Positions 21,428 through 28,857 of a stretch of DNA of 64,000 bases are shown here, in pieces. The notes beneath the pieces are model-generated. The model had not been told where the DNA came from and made no database searches. It saw only the letters and a list, made by a program, of their open reading frames with translations. Made by a program: the position numbers and the translations under genes. This stretch comes from Clavibacter michiganensis. GTDB lineage: Bacteria > Actinomycetota > Actinomycetes > Actinomycetales > Microbacteriaceae. Position 1 is the stretch's first letter; each line of letters starts with the position of its first letter. Location of the stretch: assembly GCA_002150995.1 (NCBI GenBank), contig MDHJ01000001.1:1550001-1614000 (forward strand). The letters are read 5' to 3'.

Positions 21428-22456
21428 ATGGACCACGCCGACGACGATCCCGCCACCGTGACCCGCCGGGCGGCTCTCCGACGGGTTCCCCGAGCACGAC
21501 ACGGAACCCTCCTCGGCGTCCTCACGGCGGGGCTCCTCCTCGCCGCCGCCGGCTGCTCCGCTCCGAGCCCCGTGACGCCGACGCCGGACGCCGAGCCGCT
21601 CCGCGTCGTGTCGCTGGGGGACAGCTACTCCACCGGCACGGGGCCGGCCGAGCCCGTCCCAGGCGATCCCGGCGTCTGCGGGCGCACGGTCGCCGCGTCC
21701 GTCCGCGTCGCCGTCGCGGCCGTCGGCGCCGAGCTGGTGGACGCGGCCTGCGACGGGGCCACGACGGCCGACCTCACGGCCCCTCGGGAGCGCGGCGGGC
21801 AGACGGTGCCCGCGCAGCTCGACGCGCTGGCCGACGGCGCCGACGTCGTGCTCGTGCGGCTCGGCGGCAACGACCTCGGCTTCCCGTCGCTCGTGGGCGG
21901 GTGCCTGGCGCGCGACCCGGAGGGCCCCGTGGCCGCGGGAGGCACGACGTGCGTCGACCAGCTCGCGCCCGCGGGCGGGACGGACGCCGTCCGCGCCCGC
22001 ATCGACGGCGAGGTCTCGGCCCGCCTCGACGACGCGTTCGCCCGGATCCGCGCCGCCGCGCCCGACGCCCGCATCGTCGCGCTCGGCTACCTGACCGTGC
22101 TGGCCGGTCCCGACGCCCTCCCTGCGGAGGGCTGCCTGCGCGCGACCGCGGGCGCGACCGTGAACGGGCAGGTGCTCCTCACCGACCGGGACGCGGTGTG
22201 GCTCGCGGGGATCCAGCGGGCGCTCGACGACGCGATCGCGCGCGCCGCCCGGGAGGCCGGTGCGCGCTACGTCGACCAGGAGACCCCGACCGCCGCGCAC
22301 GGCGCGTGCGCCGGCGACGCGGGGGAGGCGTACGTCGCCGGCCTCGGCGGGAGCGCGGGCTCCGTGCCGCTGCACCCCAATGCCACGGGCCTCGCCTGGG
22401 AGGCGGATGCCGTCGCGGACGTGCTGCGCGAGGAGGCCGCCGCGCTCGGGCGCTGA
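21428..22456 (+). CDS. secreted SGNH/GDSL hydrolase lipoprotein
   Basis: A 342-residue esterase or lipase of the SGNH fold. A basic N-region leads to a hydrophobic segment ending in the lipobox LAAAGC, so it is probably a lipid-anchored exported protein. Block I is VVSLGDSYSTG with the nucleophile Ser66, block III is VRLGGNDLGF, and the catalytic histidine is His316 in PLHPNATGLAW. Several cysteines (PGVCGR, VDAACDG, GGCLA, GTTCVD, EGCLR, HGACAG) are arranged as pairs, likely disulfides, as in Streptomyces scabies esterase-type enzymes. The substrate is unknown; in a plant-associated species acyl-ester or cell-wall ester hydrolysis is plausible. Confidence 0.88.
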   Translation: MDHADDDPATVTRRAALRRVPRARHGTLLGVLTAGLLLAAAGCSAPSPVTPTPDAEPLRVVSLGDSYSTGTGPAEPVPGDPGVCGRTVAASVRVAVAAVGAELVDAACDGATTADLTAPRERGGQTVPAQLDALADGADVVLVRLGGNDLGFPSLVGGCLARDPEGPVAAGGTTCVDQLAPAGGTDAVRARIDGEVSARLDDAFARIRAAAPDARIVALGYLTVLAGPDALPAEGCLRATAGATVNGQVLLTDRDAVWLAGIQRALDDAIARAAREAGARYVDQETPTAAHGACAGDAGEAYVAGLGGSAGSVPLHPNATGLAWEADAVADVLREEAAALGR

Positions 22457-22518
22457 CCCGTCCCCGATCCGCGGAGCGCGCGCCTGTCTGCGATCGTGTG
22501 GTTCCGTGTGGGATCTTG

Positions 22519-22547
22519 TTGCTTCTCCTGCGGATGCGGGCTACAGT
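22519..22547 (+). promoter_or_regulatory. promoter of the fructose operon
   Basis: TTGCTT at 22519-22524 and TACAGT at 22542-22547 with a 17-base spacer, 49 bases before the fruR start. FruR probably acts here, but no clear operator repeat was identified. Confidence 0.6.
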
Positions 22548-22595
22548 GCGAGGACGCGAGGCGCACGTGCCCCACGGAGTCGAAGGAGACCGCCC

Positions 22596-23384
22596 ATGTA
22601 CGCCGAGGAACGCCAGGACAGGGTGGTCGCCCTCCTCGAGCGCACCGGCCGTGTCGCGGTGGTGGGCCTGGCCCGCGAGTTCGACGTGACCACCGAGACC
22701 GTCCGCCGCGACCTCGCCCAGCTGGAGACGCGCGGCGTGCTCCGCCGCGTGCACGGCGGCGCCGTCCGCGCCAACCGCTCCACGCGCGCCGAGGAGAGCC
22801 TCGACGCGCGCGGCACCCGCAACACGGCCGCCAAGGCCCGCATCGCCGACGCCGCCATGCGCCTCATCCCCACCACGTTCCAGGGATCCATCGCCCTCGA
22901 CGCGGGCACCACGACGAGCCTCGTCGCCGACCGGCTCGCCGCGTGGAAGCCCGACGTGGCGGGCCGCACGCTCGTCGTCGTCACCCACTCGATGGTCGTC
23001 GCGCAGACCGTCAGCCGGAACCCGGCCGTGGAGGTGCAGCTGCTCGGCGGCCGGCTCCGCGGCATCACGAGCGCCGCGGTCGGGCCCGCGACCCTCGGAC
23101 AGCTGTCGCGCCTGCGGCCGGACATCGCCTTCATCGGCGCGAACGGCATCCACGCGGACTTCGGCCTGAGCACGCCCGACGAGGAGGAGGCCGCCGTGAA
23201 GACCGCCCTGACCCGGGGATCCCGCCGGGCCGTCGCCCTGGTGGACGCGTCGAAGGCGGGGGAGGAGGCCCTCGTCGGCTTCGCGGCCCTCGACGACCTC
23301 GACACGCTCGTCACCGATCGGGCACCGGACGCGCCGCTCCGGGACGCGCTCGCCCGCGCCGAGGTGGAGGTGATGGTCGCGTGA
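22596..23384 (+). CDS. fruR: DeoR-family repressor of the fructose operon
   Basis: A 262-residue DeoR/GlpR regulator. The N-terminal helix-turn-helix has RVAVVGLAREFDVTTETVRRDL and the wing RVHGGA; the sensor domain has the sugar-phosphate motif DAGTTTSLVADRL, then GANGI and VDASKAGEEALVGF. Such repressors respond to fructose 1-phosphate or a related sugar phosphate. AAGGAG lies upstream of the ATG. It is the first gene of a four-gene operon and overlaps fruK by GTGA, so the repressor is probably autoregulated. Confidence 0.93.
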   Translation: MYAEERQDRVVALLERTGRVAVVGLAREFDVTTETVRRDLAQLETRGVLRRVHGGAVRANRSTRAEESLDARGTRNTAAKARIADAAMRLIPTTFQGSIALDAGTTTSLVADRLAAWKPDVAGRTLVVVTHSMVVAQTVSRNPAVEVQLLGGRLRGITSAAVGPATLGQLSRLRPDIAFIGANGIHADFGLSTPDEEEAAVKTALTRGSRRAVALVDASKAGEEALVGFAALDDLDTLVTDRAPDAPLRDALARAEVEVMVA

Positions 23385-24352
23385 TCCTCACCCTCACCGC
23401 CAACCCGAGCCTCGACCGCACCATCGACCTCGCCGGAGCCCTCGCCCGCGGCGCCGTGCAGCGCGCCCGCGGCGTCGCCGAGCAGCCGGGCGGCAAGGGC
23501 GTGAACGTCTCCCGCGCGCTCATCGCGTCGGGTCTCGAGACCCTCGCGCTCCTGCCCGGACGCCTCGACGACCCCATGCTCGTGGCCCTGGCCGCCGAGC
23601 GGATCCCGCTCGACCACCTCGACATCGACGGCCGGGTGCGCCAGAACGTCACCCTCACGGAACCCGACGGCACGACGACCAAGGTCAACGAGCCCGGCCC
23701 CGCGCTCTCGCCCGCCCAGGCCGACGCGCTCGTGGCCCTCGTGATCCGGCACGCCAGGGCGGCGAGCTGGCTCGTGCTCGCCGGGTCCCTGCCGCCCGGG
23801 CTCGACGACGACTTCGCCGCGCGCGTGGTGCACGCCGTCCGCGCCGAGCTCGGTGACCGCGCGCCGCGCATCGCCGTCGACTCCTCGGGCGCGCCCATGG
23901 CGGCGCTCGTCGCGTCGAGCGCCGTCGTCGACCTCGTGAAGCCCAACGCCGAGGAGCTCGCCGAGCTGGTGGGCCTCCCCGACCCCGACGCGCTCGAGGA
24001 CGACCCGCGCCTCGCGCACGACGCGTCCCGGGCCCTCGTCTCCCGCGGCTGCCGGGCGGTCCTCGCGACCCTCGGCGCCCGCGGTGCCGTCCTCACCACG
24101 GCCGAAGGCGGGTGGCACGCCACCATGCCGCCGATCGTGCCCGTGAGCACCGTGGGCGCGGGCGACTCGTCGCTCGCGGGCTACCTGCTGGCCGACCACC
24201 GCGGCGCCGGACCCGAGGGGCGGCTCGCGCAGGCCGTCGCCCACGGCTCCGCCGCCGCGTCCCTGCCGGGGAGCACCATGCCGTCCCCCGACCAGACACG
24301 GCCGGACAGCGTCACCGTCCTGCCGCTCCTCCCGATCGCCGCCGATCGCTGA
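23381..24352 (+). CDS. fruK: 1-phosphofructokinase
   Basis: Phosphorylates fructose 1-phosphate, the product of the fructose PTS, to fructose 1,6-bisphosphate. The 323-residue PfkB-fold protein begins with LTLTANPSLDRTID, has the substrate loop QPGGKGVNVSRAL, the LAGSLPPG segment, and the C-terminal signature STVGAGDSSLAGYL carrying the catalytic aspartate. Translation starts at GTG inside the fruR stop codon. Placed between its regulator and fruA, its substrate is hardly in doubt. Confidence 0.95.
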   Translation: MILTLTANPSLDRTIDLAGALARGAVQRARGVAEQPGGKGVNVSRALIASGLETLALLPGRLDDPMLVALAAERIPLDHLDIDGRVRQNVTLTEPDGTTTKVNEPGPALSPAQADALVALVIRHARAASWLVLAGSLPPGLDDDFAARVVHAVRAELGDRAPRIAVDSSGAPMAALVASSAVVDLVKPNAEELAELVGLPDPDALEDDPRLAHDASRALVSRGCRAVLATLGARGAVLTTAEGGWHATMPPIVPVSTVGAGDSSLAGYLLADHRGAGPEGRLAQAVAHGSAAASLPGSTMPSPDQTRPDSVTVLPLLPIAADR

Positions 24353-24374
24353 ACCGCCCCACCTGGAGAAGAAC

Positions 24375-26450
24375 ATGCCATCGCTCATCACGAACCGCCT
24401 CGTGCTCCTCGACGCCGACCTCGGCGCCGACCGCGAGCACGCCGTCCGCACGCTGGCCGAGCGCGTCGTCGCCGAGGGCCGCGCCACCGACGCCGACGCC
24501 CTCTTCGCCGACGCCTGGGAGCGCGAGTCGAAGACCGGCACCGGCATGGGCGGGGGGCTCGCGATCCCGCACTGCCGATCCGCCGCCGTCACGGAGGCCA
24601 CCCTCGTCATGGCCCGCCCGGCGCCCACCGTCGACTTCGGCGCGCCGGACGGCCCCGCCGACCTCGTCTTCTTCATCGCCGCACCGGACGGCGCCGACCA
24701 GGAGCACCTGGTGCTGCTGTCGCGCCTCGCGCGCTCGCTCATCAAGCCGGAGTTCGTGGAGGCGCTCCGCACCGCGACCTCCGAGGACCAGGTCGTCTCC
24801 CTCGTGGAGGGCGCGCTCGTGGACGAGCCGGCCTCCTCGACGGGCGCCCCGGCGTCGACGGCACCGGCGACGGCCTCGTCGAACGCGGTCGGGACCGGCG
24901 CGACCGCCGCGGCGACCGCACCCGCGGCCGACGCACCCGTGCTCATCGCGGTGACCGCGTGCCCCACCGGCATCGCCCACACCTACATGGCCGCCGACTC
25001 GCTGGTGGCCGCGGCGAAGCGGGCGGGCGTCGAGCTGCACGTCGAGACGCAGGGGTCCTCCTCGGTCACGCCCGTCGACCCCGCGATCATCGCCCGGGCG
25101 ACCGCCGTGATCTTCGCCGTCGACGTGGACGTCCGCGACCGCGCGCGCTTCGCCGGCAAGCCCGTCATCCAGTCGCCCGTCAAGCGCGGCATCGACCAGC
25201 CCGACCAGATGGTCGCCGAGGCCGTCGCGGCCGCGAAGGACCCGAGCGCCCCGCGCGTCCCGGGCGCGGGCGGCGCGTCCGCCGGATCCGAGCAGGCCTC
25301 GCCGCAGTCGTCGCAGAGCGTCGGCGCGCGGCTCAAGCGCTGGCTCCTCACGGGCGTCAGCTACATGATCCCGTTCGTCGCGGGCGGCGGCCTCCTCATC
25401 GCGCTCGGCTTCCTGCTCGGCGGCTACCGCATCACCGAGACGGCGTCCGACGTCGTGCTGCAGAATTCGCTCGCCGACCTCCCCGCGGGCGGCCTCGCCC
25501 AGTACCTGGGTGCCGTGGCCTTCGTCATCGGCGGCGCCTCCATGGCGTTCCTCGTGCCCGCCCTCGCCGGGTACATCGCCTACGCCATCGCCGACCGGCC
25601 GGGCATCGCGCCGGGCTTCGTCGCCGGGTCCATCTCCGTGATCATGGGCGCCGGCTTCCTCGGCGGCCTGGTGGGCGGCCTCCTCGCCGGCGGCATCGCC
25701 TACGCCATCGGCCGCATCGACGTGCCGCGGTGGCTGCGCGGTCTCATGCCCGTCGTGATCATCCCGCTGCTCGCCTCCATCGTCGCGTCCGGCCTCATGG
25801 TCATGGTCCTCGGCGGTCCCATCGCGGCGCTCACGCGCGGCTTGAACGACTTCCTCTCCGGCCTCACCGGCGCCTCCGCGATCCTGCTCGGGATCATCCT
25901 CGGCGTCATGATGTGCATCGACCTCGGCGGCCCCATCAACAAGGTCGCGTACTCGTTCGCCGTCGCCGGCCTCGGCGCCGGGGCGCTCGACAACCAGGCG
26001 CCGTGGCAGATCATGGCCGCGGTCATGGCCGCCGGCATGGTGCCGCCGCTCGCCCTGGCGCTCGCCTCCACCGTCATCGACCGCCGCCTCTTCAGCCCGG
26101 CGGAGCGCGAGAACGGCAAGGCCGCGTGGCTCCTCGGCGCCGCGTTCATCTCGGAGGGCGCCATCCCGTTCGCCGCGGTCGACCCGCTGCGCGTCATCCC
26201 CGCGAGCATCGTGGGCGGCGGCGTCACGGGCGCCATGGTCATGGGCCTCGGCGTCGTCTCGCAGGCCCCGCACGGCGGCGTCTTCGTGCTCTTCGCGATG
26301 AACGGCACGTTCCTCGGGTTCCTGGCCTCGGTCGCCGTCGGCACGGTCGTCTCCGCGTTCCTCGTGGTGCTGCTCAAGCGCTTCACGGCGAAGCGCCCCG
26401 AGGCGGTCGCCACCGCGCCCGTCGACCAGGGCGTCCCCGTCGCCGCCTGA
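24375..26450 (+). CDS. fruA: fructose PTS permease, EIIABC
   Basis: Takes up fructose and phosphorylates it at C1. The 691-residue fusion has EIIA first (1-150, phosphorylated His66 in AIPHCRS), an Ala/Thr-rich linker, EIIB (about 180-285, phosphocysteine Cys196 in VTACPTGIAHTYMA), a second linker, and EIIC from about 315 with some nine membrane segments and the PINKVAYSFAVAG signature. The order A-B-C is the usual actinobacterial one. Phosphate arrives from the HPr encoded just downstream. GGAGAAG lies upstream of the ATG. Confidence 0.96.
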   Translation: MPSLITNRLVLLDADLGADREHAVRTLAERVVAEGRATDADALFADAWERESKTGTGMGGGLAIPHCRSAAVTEATLVMARPAPTVDFGAPDGPADLVFFIAAPDGADQEHLVLLSRLARSLIKPEFVEALRTATSEDQVVSLVEGALVDEPASSTGAPASTAPATASSNAVGTGATAAATAPAADAPVLIAVTACPTGIAHTYMAADSLVAAAKRAGVELHVETQGSSSVTPVDPAIIARATAVIFAVDVDVRDRARFAGKPVIQSPVKRGIDQPDQMVAEAVAAAKDPSAPRVPGAGGASAGSEQASPQSSQSVGARLKRWLLTGVSYMIPFVAGGGLLIALGFLLGGYRITETASDVVLQNSLADLPAGGLAQYLGAVAFVIGGASMAFLVPALAGYIAYAIADRPGIAPGFVAGSISVIMGAGFLGGLVGGLLAGGIAYAIGRIDVPRWLRGLMPVVIIPLLASIVASGLMVMVLGGPIAALTRGLNDFLSGLTGASAILLGIILGVMMCIDLGGPINKVAYSFAVAGLGAGALDNQAPWQIMAAVMAAGMVPPLALALASTVIDRRLFSPAERENGKAAWLLGAAFISEGAIPFAAVDPLRVIPASIVGGGVTGAMVMGLGVVSQAPHGGVFVLFAMNGTFLGFLASVAVGTVVSAFLVVLLKRFTAKRPEAVATAPVDQGVPVAA

Positions 26451-26467
26451 CGGCCCGCCGCCCGATC

Positions 26468-26501
26468 ACGACCCCGCCCGACCCCGACCCCGACCCCGAC
26501 C
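26468..26501 (+). repeat. short tandem repeat of CCCGAC upstream of ptsH
   Basis: About five copies of a 6-base unit (consensus CCCGAC/ACCCCG) lie in the 78-base gap between fruA and ptsH. Probably replication slippage; possible spacing effect on HPr translation. Confidence 0.55.
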
Positions 26502-26528
26502 ATCCGCCCCACCAGAAGGAGATCGTCC

Positions 26529-26801
26529 ATGACCGAGCGCACCGCCACCATCGGCAGCCGCGTGGGCCTGCACGCCCGACCCGCGTCCCTGTTCATCGAG
26601 GCCGTCCGGCGCCAGGGGATGCCCGTCAGGATCAGCAAGCCGGGCGGCACGCCGCTCGACGCCACGAGCATCCTGTCGCTCATGAGCCTCGGCGCCGCCA
26701 ACGGCGACCAGGTCGTGCTGACGGCCGAGGGCGAGGGCGCGGACGCGGCGCTCGACGAGCTCGCGGCGCTGCTCGAGAGCGACCTCGACGCCGTCGAGTA
26801 G
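26529..26801 (+). CDS. ptsH: PTS phosphocarrier protein HPr
   Basis: Relays phosphate from enzyme I to EIIA domains. The 90-residue protein has the active-site histidine His15 in VGLHARPASLF and the region SILSLMSLGAANGD, where Ser47 corresponds to the regulatory Ser46 of Firmicutes. HPr kinase is usually missing in Actinobacteria, so that site may be silent. AAGGAGA precedes the ATG. It closes the fructose operon before a strong terminator, which suggests HPr is made mainly together with the fructose permease. Confidence 0.96.
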   Translation: MTERTATIGSRVGLHARPASLFIEAVRRQGMPVRISKPGGTPLDATSILSLMSLGAANGDQVVLTAEGEGADAALDELAALLESDLDAVE

Positions 26802-26810
26802 CCGCCGCAC

Positions 26811-26854
26811 GACGAGGGGCCCGGACACCGCAGCGCGGGTCCGGGCCCCTCGTC
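26811..26854. terminator. terminator of the fructose operon, shared with the convergent SDR gene
   Basis: GACGAGGGGCCCGGAC at 26811-26826 pairs perfectly with 26839-26854 across a 12-base loop. Its outer arm is the same GACGAGGGG as in the terminator after rne. Confidence 0.88.
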
Positions 26855-26875
26855 GTCTCCGCGGGGTGCCGCGCG

Positions 26876-28393
26876 TCACCACTCGGCGACGCGGTAGTCC
26901 TTCAGGAACACGCCGGAGATGTCCTCGCCCGCCTGGCCCATGACGATGGGGTCGTACACGCGCGCGGCGCCGTCCACGAGGTCGAGCGGGGCGTGGAAGC
27001 CCTCCTCGGCGAGGCGGACCTTCGTGGGGTGCGGACGCTCGTCGGTGATCCAGCCGGTGTCGACGCTCGTCATGAGGATCCCGTCGGTCTCGCGCATCTC
27101 GCGGGCCGACGTGCGCGTCATCATGTTCAGCGCCGCCTTCGCCATGTTGGTGTGCGGGTGGCCCGGGCCCTTGTAGGCGCGGGCGAACTGCCCCTCCATG
27201 GCGCTGACGTTGACCACGTACTTGCGCCGGGCCGTCGACGCCCCCATGGCGGGGCGCAGGCGGCTGACGAGGAGGAACGGCGCGGTCACGTTGGCGAGCT
27301 GCACCTCGAGCATCTCCAGCGGATCCACCTCGTGCACCACCTGCGTCCAGCTGTTCGCGTCGTGCAGGTCCGGTACGAGGCCCCCGGCGTCGATGGCCGT
27401 CCCCGCCGCGAGGCGCGCGAGGGACGAGGACCCCGCGGTCATGGCGAGCTCCGTGACCTCGGCCGCCGTGATGCCCGTGGCGGTGGAGAGGATGGGGTGC
27501 GCGGCGACGCTGGCGGCGAGTGCCGCCGGGTGCGCGTCGGCCGTGTGCCCGAACGTCAGGAGCTCCGGGATCGGGCCGTCGGGCAGGGGCGCCGCCTCGG
27601 CCTCGGAGAGGGGGGCGTAGGAGCCGGGGGAGCGGCGCACGGTCTGCGCGGCGTTGTTGATGAGGATGTCGAGGGGCCCGGCGGCGGCGACCGCGTCGGC
27701 GAGGCCGATGACCTGCGCCGGGTCGCGGAGGTCGAGCCCGACGACGCGGAGGCGGTGCACCCACTCGTGCGCATCCGGCAGGCCCGCGAACCGGCGGACG
27801 GCGTCGCGGGGGAACCGCGTGGTGATGGTGGTGTGCGCGCCGTCGCGGAGGAGCCGCAGGGCGATGTGCATGCCGATCTTGGCGCGGCCGCCGGTGAGCA
27901 GGGCGCGCATGCCGGTGAGGTCGGTGCGCGCCTCGCGCTTCGCGTGGTTGATGCGGGCGCAGTCGGGGCAGAGCTGGTGGTAGAACGCGTCGACCTGCGT
28001 GTAGTGCTGCTTGCAGATGTAGCAGGGCCGCGAGCGGAGGAGCGTGCCTGCGGTCGGGGCGGCCGTCGTGATGGCGAGCGGGATGCCGCGGGTCTCGTCG
28101 TCGATGCGGTCGGGCGCGCCCGTCGCGGTGGCGGCGACGACGGCGCGGTCGGCGGTGGCGACGGCCTCGCGCTTCTCCAGCCGGCGGGCCTTCTTGACGG
28201 ACTTGAACATGGACGCGGTGGCGCGGCGCACGGCGACGAAGTCGGGGTGCTCCTCGTCGATGTCGGCGAGGGAGCCGAGGACGCGGAGCGTGACGGCGAG
28301 GTCGGCGGGGTCGATGGCGCCGGCGGCGGGGTCGACGGGCACGGGGGGAACGACGGGCTGGGCGGGGTCGTCGGGGAGGGCGTCGGAGGGCAC
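26876..28393 (-). CDS. SDR-fold protein with N-terminal zinc-knuckle, no canonical catalytic tyrosine
   Basis: A 505-residue protein. Residues 1-110 are mostly helical and Ala/Asp-rich. A Cys4 zinc site follows: RPCYICKQHY and HQLCPDCARIN. Then an SDR Rossmann domain with LLTGGRAKIG as the cofactor loop, INNAAQTVRR (the NNAG motif), VNVSAMEG (catalytic Ser), and HTNMAKAALN where YxxxK is expected. The lysine is present but threonine replaces tyrosine, so normal SDR chemistry is doubtful. Such zinc-SDR proteins are conserved in Actinobacteria without a known reaction. Translation begins at GTG 28393 with no Shine-Dalgarno, but with a perfect -10 box five bases upstream. Confidence 0.85.
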   Translation of the reverse strand: MPSDALPDDPAQPVVPPVPVDPAAGAIDPADLAVTLRVLGSLADIDEEHPDFVAVRRATASMFKSVKKARRLEKREAVATADRAVVAATATGAPDRIDDETRGIPLAITTAAPTAGTLLRSRPCYICKQHYTQVDAFYHQLCPDCARINHAKREARTDLTGMRALLTGGRAKIGMHIALRLLRDGAHTTITTRFPRDAVRRFAGLPDAHEWVHRLRVVGLDLRDPAQVIGLADAVAAAGPLDILINNAAQTVRRSPGSYAPLSEAEAAPLPDGPIPELLTFGHTADAHPAALAASVAAHPILSTATGITAAEVTELAMTAGSSSLARLAAGTAIDAGGLVPDLHDANSWTQVVHEVDPLEMLEVQLANVTAPFLLVSRLRPAMGASTARRKYVVNVSAMEGQFARAYKGPGHPHTNMAKAALNMMTRTSAREMRETDGILMTSVDTGWITDERPHPTKVRLAEEGFHAPLDLVDGAARVYDPIVMGQAGEDISGVFLKDYRVAEW

Positions 28394-28398
28394 AGGAG

Positions 28399-28404
28399 AT
28401 CATA
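28399..28404 (-). promoter_or_regulatory. leaderless -10 box for the zinc-SDR gene
   Basis: Minus-strand TATGAT followed by CTCCT and the GTG at 28393. This near-consensus -10 and the absence of a ribosome binding site support a leaderless GTG start. Confidence 0.6.
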
Positions 28405-28455
28405 CCCGGGCGGTGCGGAGCGCTCCGGCGGGCGGGAGGCCGCCGCCATGGGCCC

Positions 28456-28722
28456 CTAGCGGGTTGCCGCGAACGCGACCGCGGCGGCGATGAGGGCCCA
28501 GAGCACGACGCTGGCCACGATGAGCGCGACGACGCCCGTGCGGCGGTCGCGCCGGCGCGCCCGCTCCGTCTCCGGGTCGACGGGCGCGGGCTGCGCGGGC
28601 TGCGCGGGCTGCGCGGGCGGCGCGGGCGGCGCGGGCTGCGCGGCGCGATGGGCGGGCTCGCGCTCCGCGGCGCGGTCGGCGGGGGTGCGCCCGTGATTCG
28701 GGTCGAGCGGGAGGGACGGCAT
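28456..28722 (-). CDS. small proline-rich single-pass membrane protein
   Basis: An 88-residue protein: a polar N-terminus, a Pro/Ala repeat (APPAPPAQPAQPAQP) encoded by repeated GGGCTGCGC units on the plus strand, an Arg-rich stretch and one membrane helix at about 63-84 ending AAATR. Tail-anchored topology with the repeat inside is likely. Family unknown. A -10 box six bases before the ATG supports the start. Confidence 0.55.
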   Translation of the reverse strand: MPSLPLDPNHGRTPADRAAEREPAHRAAQPAPPAPPAQPAQPAQPAPVDPETERARRRDRRTGVVALIVASVVLWALIAAAVAFAATR

Positions 28723-28728
28723 CCGGCG

Positions 28729-28734
28729 AACCTA
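28729..28734 (-). promoter_or_regulatory. leaderless -10 box for the small membrane protein
   Basis: Minus-strand TAGGTT, six bases, then the ATG at 28722. Confidence 0.5.
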
Positions 28735-28857
28735 GGCGCTGGCACCCGTGGCGTCCTGCGGCCTGTGGAGAACCCGCGACGGGCCGACCCGACGGCGCGT
28801 GGCCGGGCGCGGCCCCGGCGTGCCGCCGTCGGGCGGGTAGGGGAGGATGGACGCATC

